From Phycisphaeraceae bacterium (GTDB lineage Bacteria; Planctomycetota; Phycisphaerae; Phycisphaerales; Phycisphaeraceae), in assembly GCA_020851735.1 (NCBI GenBank), contig JADZCD010000018.1, forward strand, positions 1-64,000: a DNA stretch of 64,000 nt. Direction: 5' to 3'. The first letter of the stretch is position 1; each line of letters opens with the position of its first letter. This document shows positions 1 through 8,788 of the stretch, in pieces. The notes under the pieces are model-generated. The model was not told the DNA's origin. It did not search any database and saw only the letters and a program-made list of their open reading frames with translations. The translations under genes were made by a program, and so were the position numbers.

Positions 1-428
1 ATCCGCGGCCTGCTGACCCTGCGCCCAATTCCGGCACAAGCACCAAAGACAGTTCAAGCGTTCGCGGCCAAGCTCGTTATTGGAAGGAAACTCCCGGTAA
101 GCGAGCTTGTCCCGCGCGCCCTGCCTTACAAGCCCAGGCATTGCCATGCCTGGGTGTCTTGGGTTTCACAGCCCCGCATGGAAATGCGGGGCCGCCTCGA
201 TGCCTTCTAGGTTTGGCTTCAGCCCCCGGCTCTTCCGGGGGCGCCGGGGGGTACGTGTCTTAGAAGCCCACGGATTGAATCCGTGGGTTGTCTTGATTGC
301 TTTGCTTCCGGGGGAAGCCCAGGCATTTCCGGGGGGCCATGCCTGGGTGCCTGGGTCGCCTTGCTTGCCTCGGTTCTCTCAGCCCCGCATGGAAATCCGG
401 GGCCGCTTCGCCCCCTCCCAAGGGCGCA
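1..428. repeat. Cluster of palindromic REP-like repeats
   Basis: No gene can be assigned here with confidence. The stretch from about 129 to 410 is a run of at least six GC-rich hairpins. Two are of the form AAGCCCAGGCAT..ATGCCTGGGT (about 129-155 and 317-350). Two are CAGCCCCGCATGGAAATGCGGGG-like (about 170-196 and 380-406). One is AGCCCCCGGCTCTTCCGGGG followed by GGGGGGTAC (about 230-263), and one is AGCCCACGGATT..AATCCGTGGGTT (about 269-295). The first 210 bases are open in plus frame 1, so the 3' end of a gene from outside the window is possible, but its last part would be translated repeat. Confidence 0.75.
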
Positions 429-1586
429 TCATTCCCGCGTATGCCTCACAATCGCCTTCGCCAGGCGGCAGCCGATGTCCTGATAGCTTTGGCGCGTCAA
501 CAAGATCTTGCCCGCCCCAGCCAGGGCGTAGCAGGTTTCGATGGCGACGGCCGGGCAGCCCAACTCCAGGCCCACAAACTCGCAGAAGTCGGGCGTCTCC
601 CAGCGGGAGCGGTACTTGGCGACCCGCGCGAAATTCCCCGCCGCGTATTCCCCCAGCGCTTCCCGCAAGCGCTCCAGCCACGGGTCCGCCAGGGCCCGCC
701 GCTTGGGGGCGTCGTCCGGATCAGGCGGGTAGCAGTAAACGCCAGTGTTTTCGCAAGCGCCGGGCGCGTGAAAGTCCAGAGCCAATGCCGGGCGACATCG
801 CTGCGCCCACCGTCGCAGATCATGCTGCAAAACCAGCACCTCATGGCGCATGGCCGGCCGGCCCCACGCCCGATTCAGATCGTAAGGGAATTGATCCTTG
901 CCGTAGTCACCACCGACGCAGCCGTCGACGTCCGCGATCGGCACCACCCACGTCAGCGGGCTCGTATCTCCCGCCGCCGCCAATGCACGCAACAAGCCGT
1001 CGAGCACCCAGCCGCCGGGCGTTTCGCCGGCATGTTGGCGGGCGATCAAGTAAATCCCCGGCTCCGCGGCCGCCGGCGGGGCGTAGCGATTGCTCAGCCG
1101 CGTGATCGGCTCGCCCGTGGCGCTTAGCCCGATGGCGTCCGCCCGCCAGTAGCCGCCTGTCTGGTCAATCAATCGGGCCAGATCGTCCGGGGTGTACGGA
1201 TAGCAGAACGCCACCTCAATCCACGCCCCAGCCGCGGGCGCGGGCACGGTCCACGTCAGGTCAATCTGTCCGTCGGGCAAGTCGATGCGCTGCGGGGCGT
1301 CCAGGCGCTGCCAATCCTGATAAGGGCTGCGCAGCACCGGGCGCATGCTGTCGGTCAGCTCCGCGCTGGTGTACGCCAGACTCAGGTAGTGCTTAAGCAC
1401 CAGCTGCAATTGGCCCTCCGCCCCGGCCGCGGCGCCTGTCCGCTCCACGCGGAAGTGGAACCACAAAGCCTCAGGTCCGCCGCGCGGATGAGCGGAGAAC
1501 GCGATGCGCGGCAGCGAGGCGTTTTCGTCGATGTGGACATCCGCCACGTTGCCGGAGGGCAGGTCATCACGAACGCGATAGGTCAT
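429..1586 (-). CDS. M14-family zinc carboxypeptidase (cytosolic carboxypeptidase-like)
   Basis: A 385-residue protein with no signal peptide. It has an N-terminal beta-rich domain (about 1-130, with the FHFRVERTG stretch) like that preceding the catalytic domain of cytosolic carboxypeptidases, followed by an M14 zinc peptidase domain. Zinc ligands are visible as H185 and E188 (RQHAGE), and the third histidine is H273 in LDFHAP. The substrate-binding NR pair is at 238-239 (DLNRAW), and the general base is probably E350 (AIETCYA). The expected activity is removal of C-terminal residues from peptides or proteins in the cytoplasm; the substrate is unknown. The gene is monocistronic, downstream of addA on the same strand with a gap of about 90 bp. 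Confidence 0.85.
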   Translation of the reverse strand: MTYRVRDDLPSGNVADVHIDENASLPRIAFSAHPRGGPEALWFHFRVERTGAAAGAEGQLQLVLKHYLSLAYTSAELTDSMRPVLRSPYQDWQRLDAPQRIDLPDGQIDLTWTVPAPAAGAWIEVAFCYPYTPDDLARLIDQTGGYWRADAIGLSATGEPITRLSNRYAPPAAAEPGIYLIARQHAGETPGGWVLDGLLRALAAAGDTSPLTWVVPIADVDGCVGGDYGKDQFPYDLNRAWGRPAMRHEVLVLQHDLRRWAQRCRPALALDFHAPGACENTGVYCYPPDPDDAPKRRALADPWLERLREALGEYAAGNFARVAKYRSRWETPDFCEFVGLELGCPAVAIETCYALAGAGKILLTRQSYQDIGCRLAKAIVRHTRE

Positions 1587-1678
1587 GATGGAATTCCGCT
1601 TGGTTTCCTGCGATTCTTATTTGGACGGTTGGTCTTGGCGTCCTTGGCGACTTGGCGGTTCATTGGGTCAGGATCTCT

Positions 1679-4600
1679 TTAGACCTCGCGGCATTCTCCC
1701 GCGCGGACGAACAGCAGGCGAGCGCGGATGGTTTTGCCTTCCACTCCCAGCATCGCCGAGAGGGCCTGCCGATACGCCTCCATCTGCGGCTGATAACGGG
1801 CAAGCAACTGGGGCATATTCGCTCCGCCGGGCTGGACGAAGTCGGTCTTAAAGTCCAGCAGGTCCACGCTGCGGACTTGCCCCGCCTGCCGACGGATGAC
1901 CACACGGTCGAACGTCCCGCACAACAGCCGCTGTCCGTGGCGCACGGCGAAGCTTCGTTCCCGCCAGAGTTCCACGTCCCAGCCGTCGTCGCGCGGCGGG
2001 CCACGAAGGGCGTCGGCAAGAGCCGGATTGCCCAGCAGCCGGCGGAATTCCGCGCGCAACTCTTGATGCCAGGCTTCAGTCTGCTGCGGCGCTTCCCGCC
2101 GGGCAATAGCCAGCAGGGTGCGATCGTCGATATTCCCTGGCGCATTTTCCGGGGACTGCACACAGCAGCCTTCGGCGTGCTGTGTGGCACCCAAGCGCGA
2201 AGTACCCCCCGGCAGAGCCGGGGGCTGAGCCGACTTCACTTCCGGGGCGACTTCCGGGGGAACTTCCGGGGGAAGCCAGGCAATCCGGCGGAGCCAGGCG
2301 TGCATGACCAGGCCGCGCTGCGCGCCTTCGTGCGGAACCGGCGCCAGCAGGTCCCCGGCCTGGACCAGACCTTCCTGCTCCAAGGACGACGGACTGACGC
2401 GGGCCCAGGATCGGCGCGGCCCAGCCGATTCGCTTGGCCAATGGACTTGCAGATCCGTCAGCGCCAACGGCACGCTCGCCAGCTCCGGCCCGGAGGCCTG
2501 CATCGTCGCCGCCACCGTCTGGTGCCAGCCGGCATCGCCCTGCGCGTGGAGAATCTGGGGCACGTCGGCAGCTTCGTTTTGAATTCCAAACGCCTCGATG
2601 AGCAGGGTGGCGTAGGAGAATCGCCGTTTGCCCAGCCCGGACTTATTTTGTTTGCGCGCCGGGACGATCATGTAAAGCGCATGACGCGGGCGGGTCATGG
2701 CCACGTACAGGCCGCAGAGCTCCTCGCGGAGCTGGCGGAATTCGTGCTGCTGGTGAGCATGCTGGAGGGCGGGGTCCAGGGCCAGGGCTTTTTTGATGAT
2801 GCTCGCGTAGACCGCTTCAACCGGTCCGGTGGGGTCCTGACGAACGGTATACGCCAGCGGTGGTCGGCCCAGGAGCGGCTGATCCAGTTCCGGCAGGACG
2901 ACGATGTCGAACTCCAAGCCCTTGGCGCGGTGAATGGTCATCACGCGGATGGCGGCCGGGCTGGGCTCTTCGACGGTGGAGTTCTGTACCGCCTGCACGA
3001 ACGCGCCGGGGCGGAGCGCTGAAGTCTGCCGGGATCGCTCGGCCAATTCCAGGAGCTGGTGCAGCCGGATCAGCCCGCGCGGCCCAGCATGGGGGGCGAG
3101 AATCTTCGCCCAGCGCGCCAAGAGCGCGCTGTAGCCCTCGGCCAGGAGTTGGCGACGGATTTTGCGCGCTGCGGATTCAGCCGCCTGGGGCGTGGTGTTG
3201 GCCAGCTCCAATTCGTCAGCCAGCGGCGAGTGGCGCACGTGGAATACCGCGGCACTGTCGCCGGGGTGATCAGCCAACGTCAACGCCGAGAGGATCAGAT
3301 TCACGCCCGGATCGTCGGTGAGCAGCCCGCCGCCCTCGCCGCTGGCCTCAAGCCCTTGCTGGCGGAGCAGGTGCAACAGCAGCGGAATTTTCTTGTTCCG
3401 CCGCAGGAGCACGCCGATGCTCAGGCCCGGCATCCGGCGGGCCAGATCGCCTAAAAAATCACCCACGAAGCGATCATGCGCGGGAATGGCCGACGGCGGG
3501 CCATCGCTGTCGGGCGCGTGGGCGTCATCGTCGTTGTCCGCGGCGTCGTCGCCCTGTGGATCGCGCGGCGAGGTTAAGAGTTGGACGAATCCGGGACGCC
3601 GCGGCGTTTTGCTCTGATGCGGCGCAAAGTCCACAGCCCAGGCTCCGGCGGCTGGATATTCCGCCAGGCTTGGCAGCCGCGGCAGGCCGGCGAAGACCGT
3701 GTTGACCGCGTCCAGCACCACCGGCGACGAGCGGTAGCTGTGGTTCCAGCGCATGACCGCCTCGTCGGGCAGGTGCAGGCGCTGGGCCAGGAGATCGAAA
3801 ATTTCCGGGCAGCCCCCGCGCCAGCCGTAGATGGATTGCTTGACGTCGCCGACGCACAGGAGCGTGCGCGAGCCGTCGGCGTGAGCGGAAATCTCCTGGG
3901 CCATGGGCTGCAGGACGCGCCACTGTTCTAAGCTGGTGTCCTGAAACTCATCGAGCAGCAGGTGGTGCAGTTGTCCGTCCAAGCGGTAATAGATGGTGTC
4001 CAGCAGGTCCGGGTGCTGGGGAAGCTCCTGGCCCAGAAGGTGAGGCAGATCCGAAAACAGCAGCACCCCCTCGCGGCGGCGGAGGGCGGAATAGTGCTTG
4101 TCGAAACGGGCCAGCAGCTCGTGGAACGCCTCGGTCCGGCGGGCAAGGTGATAGAGGAAATACCCGCGGACTTGCGCGCCCAGGGCCTGATACACCTTGT
4201 CCACTTCCGGGGGCCAGGGCTTGTTGTAGTAGGTGGTTTCGCCTTTAAGGATTTTGGGAACCAGGCCGTTCTCCAGGAACGCATCCCACTGCCGGGCGTG
4301 CAGGCGCTGGTGATCGTCAAGGATAGCCTTAACCAGCCGGCTGTCGGCTTGCTTAGCGGCGGCGGCGTGCTGGGCGATTTCGCCGGCGGCCAGCAGTTGC
4401 CCGGCCAGTTCGGCGAGGATTTTCGGATCAGTCGGCCCTCCCCCGGAAGCGGGCAACTTAGTCCAGACGGCGCGATCCGGAGCCTGGCGATAGAGCGGAT
4501 ACAGCTGGAGGAAAATCGAATCCAGCGTGTTAGTGACCGAGCGCCCCGGGCTGTCCTGGTGCAGCCGGCGGAGCAGGTCGAGCATCTGGAATAGATCGTC

Positions 4601-5071
4601 GTCCGCCAGCACCGCCTCGATGGCCCGGCGGCGCAGGGCCAGGGCCTGCGGATCGTCCTCCGCCACCAGCGCCAGCGACGCGGCCAAGCCCAGTTCGAGC
4701 CGAAATCCCCCGGCTAAACGATGCAGGAAGCTGTCGATGGTGACGATCGCCAGGCGGTCCATCGAGCGGCTGACGACTTGGAGCAGCTCCAGCACCAGGG
4801 CGCGCGGCAAGACTTTCATGCCCAGGTCCGCCGCCAGGCGGGCGCGCTGGGGGTCAGCGTTTTCACCGGCGGCCGCGGCCAGGCGGGCCAGGACGCGCTG
4901 GAGAATTTCCCCGGCTGCTTTGCGGGTGAACGTGGTGGCCAGAATGCTCGAGGGCTCGGCGCCGCGGACCAGCAGGGCCAGATAGCGCACCGCCAGGTGA
5001 TAGGTCTTACCCGACCCGGCCGAGGCGCGGATCAGTTCGTGCGACAAAGCGGGCAGCGCGGGCGGTTTCAT
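1679..5071 (-). CDS. addA: AddA/RecB-type UvrD-family helicase-nuclease
   Basis: About 1130 residues. Superfamily 1 helicase motifs are present in order: Walker A ASAGSGKT (16-23), DEFQDTS (motif II), GDVKQSIYGWRGG (motif III), TIHRAKGLEFD (motif V) and VAMTRPRHALY (motif VI). The C-terminal RecB-type nuclease has GTFDR, LLDFKTD and QMEAYR, so it looks catalytically intact. The likely role is double-strand-break end resection with the AddB-like partner encoded immediately upstream. The start at 5071 is chosen because it has an AGGAGGG ribosome-binding site and its ATG overlaps the addB stop in an ATGA (5068-5071); a longer open frame to 5149 exists. Residues about 925-972, inside the nuclease domain, are encoded by palindromic repeat DNA ([18 protein letters not shown]). 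Confidence 0.92.
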   Translation of the reverse strand: MKPPALPALSHELIRASAGSGKTYHLAVRYLALLVRGAEPSSILATTFTRKAAGEILQRVLARLAAAAGENADPQRARLAADLGMKVLPRALVLELLQVVSRSMDRLAIVTIDSFLHRLAGGFRLELGLAASLALVAEDDPQALALRRRAIEAVLADDDLFQMLDLLRRLHQDSPGRSVTNTLDSIFLQLYPLYRQAPDRAVWTKLPASGGGPTDPKILAELAGQLLAAGEIAQHAAAAKQADSRLVKAILDDHQRLHARQWDAFLENGLVPKILKGETTYYNKPWPPEVDKVYQALGAQVRGYFLYHLARRTEAFHELLARFDKHYSALRRREGVLLFSDLPHLLGQELPQHPDLLDTIYYRLDGQLHHLLLDEFQDTSLEQWRVLQPMAQEISAHADGSRTLLCVGDVKQSIYGWRGGCPEIFDLLAQRLHLPDEAVMRWNHSYRSSPVVLDAVNTVFAGLPRLPSLAEYPAAGAWAVDFAPHQSKTPRRPGFVQLLTSPRDPQGDDAADNDDDAHAPDSDGPPSAIPAHDRFVGDFLGDLARRMPGLSIGVLLRRNKKIPLLLHLLRQQGLEASGEGGGLLTDDPGVNLILSALTLADHPGDSAAVFHVRHSPLADELELANTTPQAAESAARKIRRQLLAEGYSALLARWAKILAPHAGPRGLIRLHQLLELAERSRQTSALRPGAFVQAVQNSTVEEPSPAAIRVMTIHRAKGLEFDIVVLPELDQPLLGRPPLAYTVRQDPTGPVEAVYASIIKKALALDPALQHAHQQHEFRQLREELCGLYVAMTRPRHALYMIVPARKQNKSGLGKRRFSYATLLIEAFGIQNEAADVPQILHAQGDAGWHQTVAATMQASGPELASVPLALTDLQVHWPSESAGPRRSWARVSPSSLEQEGLVQAGDLLAPVPHEGAQRGLVMHAWLRRIAWLPPEVPPEVAPEVKSAQPPALPGGTSRLGATQHAEGCCVQSPENAPGNIDDRTLLAIARREAPQQTEAWHQELRAEFRRLLGNPALADALRGPPRDDGWDVELWRERSFAVRHGQRLLCGTFDRVVIRRQAGQVRSVDLLDFKTDFVQPGGANMPQLLARYQPQMEAYRQALSAMLGVEGKTIRARLLFVRAGECREV
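2157..2290. repeat. In-frame palindromic repeat insert inside addA
   Basis: Three repeat types adjoin: a CACACAGCAGCCTTCGGCGTGCTGTGTGG palindrome-like element (about 2158-2193), the GTACCCCCCGGCAGAGCCGG element (about 2202-2228), and three ACTTCCGGGG units (about 2236-2275). All are read through in frame by addA. They fall between the HxxL helix and the GTFDR motif of the nuclease domain. Confidence 0.8.
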
Positions 5072-8007
5072 GGGGCGCCCTCCTGGGTGAGCAGGGATTG
5101 GGAGACGCGCTGGATCATCGGGCCGCGCTCGTGGCAATGATCCCAGCAAAGGGCGGAAAGGCCATCATTCCAGTCCGGCTGATCCGCCGGCGGCCAGAAG
5201 CGGGCGGCCCGAATGGCTTGAATCACCTGCCGGGCCACGGCGACGGCCTCTTGGATCTCGCCCTCGTTCCAGTCGGCGATCACAATAGCCGTCGCGCGCG
5301 ACTTGCGCGGCAGACTGATCAAGCCAAGCTGCATCGGCCCGCTTAGGCCCAGCGATTGGGCCAGCACGCGATAGAGGGGCAGTTGCAGGTTGATCCACTG
5401 GCCGGCCCGGCGATGCAGCGCCTGGGGCGTGTGGGCGGTGTCGCTGGTCTTGTAGTCCAGGATGCGGTAACCGTGTTCAGGGTGTTGGTCGATGCGGTCG
5501 ATCTGCCCGATGAGCGTGAAAGGCAGGTTGTCGACAGGGAAGTCCGCCCGGACCGCGCGCTCGATGTAGGGCGCGCGGATGCGCCAGCCCTCGGCGGCGC
5601 TTTGGGCCTGCGTCTGGGCGAAAGCCTCCAGGCGGGCGCGCAGCTGCTCGCATTGCAGGCGAATCGCCGGCGCGGAGTCCGGGCCGTAGCGGGCGGCCGC
5701 TTGGCGATCCAATTCCTCGTTGAAGTAGCGGCTGATCTTCTGGGCGTCCGCGCTTGGGGCCAGGGGACTTTGGGCGAAGGACTTTAAGACCAGGTGAGCT
5801 AAGCTGCCGAACTCCCGGCCATCGAGTTCCGCCAGCTCGGCGGGAAAGGTGGCCAGCTTCAGCACGTGCTTTAGATAGAAGCGGTAGGGGCAGCTTAGGT
5901 AATCGGCGAAGGCGGTAACCGGCAGGCGATCCAAGGGCGGATCGACCGGCTGGGGCAGGGGCGCGTGCAGGTCCGTGGCCCGCGGAAGATGGGCCGGCAT
6001 GGCCAGAACCTGCGGCGCCGCGTGCTCGGCCGGGAGGGCGGACACCTCAAAAAATTCCGCCAGGCGCCAGGCCACCTGGTCGGGCGGGCAGGCCAGCGCG
6101 AGCCGACTGGGTTTGAGCGGCGTGTCGTCGCTGCGGCGGCGCCCGGCGATGAGCGTCAGGCCCGGGCGGCTGTGCAGCATGGAGGTGAGCATCATCAGAT
6201 CGCGGGCGTAGCGGCTGCGGCCATGAGGCAGCCCCAGCTCGCGGCGGAGCCGATCGGGCAGGAGCGGGTCGTCGCCCAAATCCTGCGGCAGGCAGCCTTC
6301 GTTGAACCCGACGATGATCTGCGCCGCGGCGTCGTCGGTGGGCATTTCCAGCCAGCCGACTAATTCCACGGCCGCGGCGCCGCCTTCGGGCGGGATCGGC
6401 TGATGGCCGGCCAACGAAAGCACCCACGCGCAGAGCTGCGGCAGCGTCAACGTGGGACAGAGCGACGGATACGCAGCCAGGGTGGCGATCTGCTGGAAGG
6501 TTGACCCGATGATTTCCAGGGCGCGGATGACGGGCTGATCAGCCGGGATCTGCCGGCGCAAGGCGCGGCCTTCGTAGAAGGAGGCCAGGAGTTTGCCGGC
6601 CGGTTCGATCCACGCGGGCGCGGGTTTGGCCACGAGAGCTTGCGGGGGAATCAGCGCTTCCACGGCGTCGTGGACAGCCTTAAGCCCGCTGGTGATTTGC
6701 GGATCGCCCAGCCACCGGCCCGTCAGGCGCTGCTGGAGGGTTTCGGTGGCGTAGCGGTCCAGAAGCGAAAGCCAAAGCGCGTGGTGCGATTCGCCTAAGT
6801 GATCAGCGAGGAACGCCTCGGCGTCCGGATGGCGCAGCAGGGTGGCAAAGTCGTCCAGCCGGCGGCTGGCGATAAAGTCCGCCAGCGCTTGCAGGAGCAG
6901 ACCGGGCGGGCTTTCGCGCAGCGTGCGCCCCGGGCCGCGACGGACGGGCAGGCCGACCATGCTCAAGGTGCGCTCGACGGCCGGGCCCAGCTCCTCGTCA
7001 GCTAGGCCGACGGTGATCTGGTCGGGGGGATGAGAGATTTCAAGGCAAGATGAGGGGGGAGGGGATTGGCGATTGGCGCTTGGCGATGGCGGATGCGACG
7101 GGGCACCGCTTGCTGACGCGCGCGGCTCGTCGATGCCGTTACTTCCGGGGGCGGGGGTGAGGGAGCTGAGCACTTGCTGGGCTTGGTCGGAGGGGCTGGT
7201 CACCACGCGCAGGTGCGAAGCGTCCAAGGGCACGTGCCGATCCAGCCAGGCTTCGGTGCGCACGCAGCCGAAGTCGTCAAAGGCGGCCTGTTCTTCTTCG
7301 GGAGCGTGAATCAACGCGGTAAGCAGCCCATGCCCAGCGGCGCAGAGCCGGCGGGCGATGAGGCTTAATTCGGGAATCGCCAGCAAGATGATCAGCCGGT
7401 CCGCGGCCGCGGCCGGCTCCTGCAGGGATTGCACGCGGGCCTGGTCGGGGTCGGTTAAGCCCTGCTCTATTAGAAAATCCAGATAGCGGCCATGCAGGGC
7501 AGTCAGGGCGTCGTAGCGAGCGGTGTCCTGGCTGTCGGTGATCTGGGCCGCACGCTGGGCAAGCTGGGCGGGGGAAATCATCTCAGCGGCGAGTTGGCGG
7601 GTGATGGTCTCCAGTTCGTCAGCTAAGCGCAGCCAGCCCAAAGTGTCGTCGGCCTCCGGGGGGTGGGGCACCAGGGGCGCCAGTTCGTCGGGCGGAGTAT
7701 GGCGCAGGGCATGGGCCCAGCCCGCCAAGCTCATGGCGGCGTTGGCCAGCGGCTTATCGGTGGACAGGAGCAAGCTGGGAAGCTGCCCAGGCGTGGTGAG
7801 AGTGGGGGGGCTCCAGAGGCAGCGATTTTCTTCCGCGTGCTCGGCAAGCAATTCCAGCAAGCGGCGGCCAGCACGGGCGGTGGGCGTGACGATGATGACG
7901 TCGCTTAAGTCGCAGGTGTTTTCCGCGGCGAATTGTGGCCACAACCAGCGGCAAGCCAGGGGCAGGCACGGTTCATCCCAACCCAGAAACACGCGGGCAA
8001 CGCTCAT
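5068..8007 (-). CDS. addB: AddB-like PD-(D/E)XK nuclease / inactivated-helicase subunit
   Basis: About 979 residues. The middle and N-terminal parts resemble the helicase-like scaffold of AddB. The C-terminus is a RecB/AddB-type PD-(D/E)XK nuclease: YLSCPYRFYLKHVLKL, EFGSLAHLVLKSF, GQIDRID and ILDYKTSD. Paired with AddA (ATGA overlap) it should form the end-processing complex for recombination. Part of the AddB iron-sulfur cysteine pattern may remain (SCPYR and CWDHC), but the full set is not evident. A low-complexity Pro/Ser linker around residues 300-345 is partly encoded by repeat-like DNA near 7143. The start at MSVARVFLGW (8007) is preferred; the frame stays open to 8067. Confidence 0.85.
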   Translation of the reverse strand: MSVARVFLGWDEPCLPLACRWLWPQFAAENTCDLSDVIIVTPTARAGRRLLELLAEHAEENRCLWSPPTLTTPGQLPSLLLSTDKPLANAAMSLAGWAHALRHTPPDELAPLVPHPPEADDTLGWLRLADELETITRQLAAEMISPAQLAQRAAQITDSQDTARYDALTALHGRYLDFLIEQGLTDPDQARVQSLQEPAAAADRLIILLAIPELSLIARRLCAAGHGLLTALIHAPEEEQAAFDDFGCVRTEAWLDRHVPLDASHLRVVTSPSDQAQQVLSSLTPAPGSNGIDEPRASASGAPSHPPSPSANRQSPPPSSCLEISHPPDQITVGLADEELGPAVERTLSMVGLPVRRGPGRTLRESPPGLLLQALADFIASRRLDDFATLLRHPDAEAFLADHLGESHHALWLSLLDRYATETLQQRLTGRWLGDPQITSGLKAVHDAVEALIPPQALVAKPAPAWIEPAGKLLASFYEGRALRRQIPADQPVIRALEIIGSTFQQIATLAAYPSLCPTLTLPQLCAWVLSLAGHQPIPPEGGAAAVELVGWLEMPTDDAAAQIIVGFNEGCLPQDLGDDPLLPDRLRRELGLPHGRSRYARDLMMLTSMLHSRPGLTLIAGRRRSDDTPLKPSRLALACPPDQVAWRLAEFFEVSALPAEHAAPQVLAMPAHLPRATDLHAPLPQPVDPPLDRLPVTAFADYLSCPYRFYLKHVLKLATFPAELAELDGREFGSLAHLVLKSFAQSPLAPSADAQKISRYFNEELDRQAAARYGPDSAPAIRLQCEQLRARLEAFAQTQAQSAAEGWRIRAPYIERAVRADFPVDNLPFTLIGQIDRIDQHPEHGYRILDYKTSDTAHTPQALHRRAGQWINLQLPLYRVLAQSLGLSGPMQLGLISLPRKSRATAIVIADWNEGEIQEAVAVARQVIQAIRAARFWPPADQPDWNDGLSALCWDHCHERGPMIQRVSQSLLTQEGAP

Positions 8008-8110
8008 ACACCGGACAGAATACGAACAATCGCCGGTCTCGCAACGTGGCGAAAAAATGGCGGACACAAGACACGTTTCCCGGCTTTGCCTGATCGCCTA
8101 TGCTTTGGCC

Positions 8111-8737
8111 ATGGAAAACACCGAACGCATCGACCAATGGAAAAAAATGACCGAGGCGGACCCGCAGAACGCCATGGGCTGGTTCAGCTTAGGCAGCGCT
8201 TACCGCGAGGCGGAACAACCGGAGGACGCGGCCGCGGCTCTGCGGCGGGCGGTGGAGCTGGACGCGGGTTTGTCGCGGGCCTATCAGCTTCTAGGCCAGG
8301 TGCTTATCAAGCTTAAACGGATGGACGAGGCCCGCCAGGTGCTGACCGACGGCTATGCCGTGGCGGCCCGGCGCGGAGACGTGATGCCGCAGCGGGCGAT
8401 GGCGTCGCTGATGGAACTGCAGCGCTGGGAATTGCCCAAAACCGCCCAGGCTGCCCCGCAAGAGTCGGCCGGGGCGGATCAGGTGCGGGATCGGCGGACG
8501 GGCCAGATGGGCACGCGCCTGCCCGATCCGCCCATGCGCGGGCCGCTGGGGAAGTTTATTTTTGAGAACTATTCCCAGCAGACCTGGCGGGAGTGGATCG
8601 GCATGGGCACGAAGGTGATCAACGAATTGCGGCTGGACTTTTCCAATCCCCAGCACCAGGAAATCTACGAGCAGCACATGAAGGAGTGGCTGGGCATCAG
8701 CGACGACGAATTGGCGGAACACCAAGGCAAACCCTAG
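8111..8737 (+). CDS. TPR protein fused to a YggX (Fe(II)-trafficking-like) domain
   Basis: 208 residues. Residues about 19-85 form two TPR-like helical repeats (GWFSLGSAYREAEQPEDAAA, then AYQLLGQVLIKLKRMDEA). Residues about 142-196 match the core of the small YggX family: GPLGKFIFENYSQQTWREW, then KVINELRLDFSNPQHQEIYE, corresponding to LGKRIY..WAQW..TMLINEKKLNMMNAEHR in E. coli YggX. The N-terminal beta strand with the conserved cysteine of YggX is not seen. YggX proteins are linked to protection of iron-sulfur clusters against oxidation; here the domain is an inferred homologue on a TPR scaffold. The ATG at 8111 is chosen because the frame upstream lacks coding character. It is divergent from addB. 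Confidence 0.75.
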   Translation: MENTERIDQWKKMTEADPQNAMGWFSLGSAYREAEQPEDAAAALRRAVELDAGLSRAYQLLGQVLIKLKRMDEARQVLTDGYAVAARRGDVMPQRAMASLMELQRWELPKTAQAAPQESAGADQVRDRRTGQMGTRLPDPPMRGPLGKFIFENYSQQTWREWIGMGTKVINELRLDFSNPQHQEIYEQHMKEWLGISDDELAEHQGKP

Positions 8738-8788
8738 CATATTCCCCCATCGTTGGTTTGGAATCGTTGGCCTTCTAGGAGCACGACG

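Noticed and set aside
107-1127. Plus-strand open frames over the repeat cluster and carboxypeptidase
   Set aside because: They translate repeat DNA and the antisense of a clear M14 peptidase.
1652-3022. 456-residue plus-strand frame opposite addA
   Set aside because: It is antisense to conserved nuclease motifs of addA.
7523-8110. N-terminal extension of the TPR-YggX frame upstream of 8111
   Set aside because: It is antisense to the addB start and lacks any domain; the ATG at 8111 fits the TPR domain.
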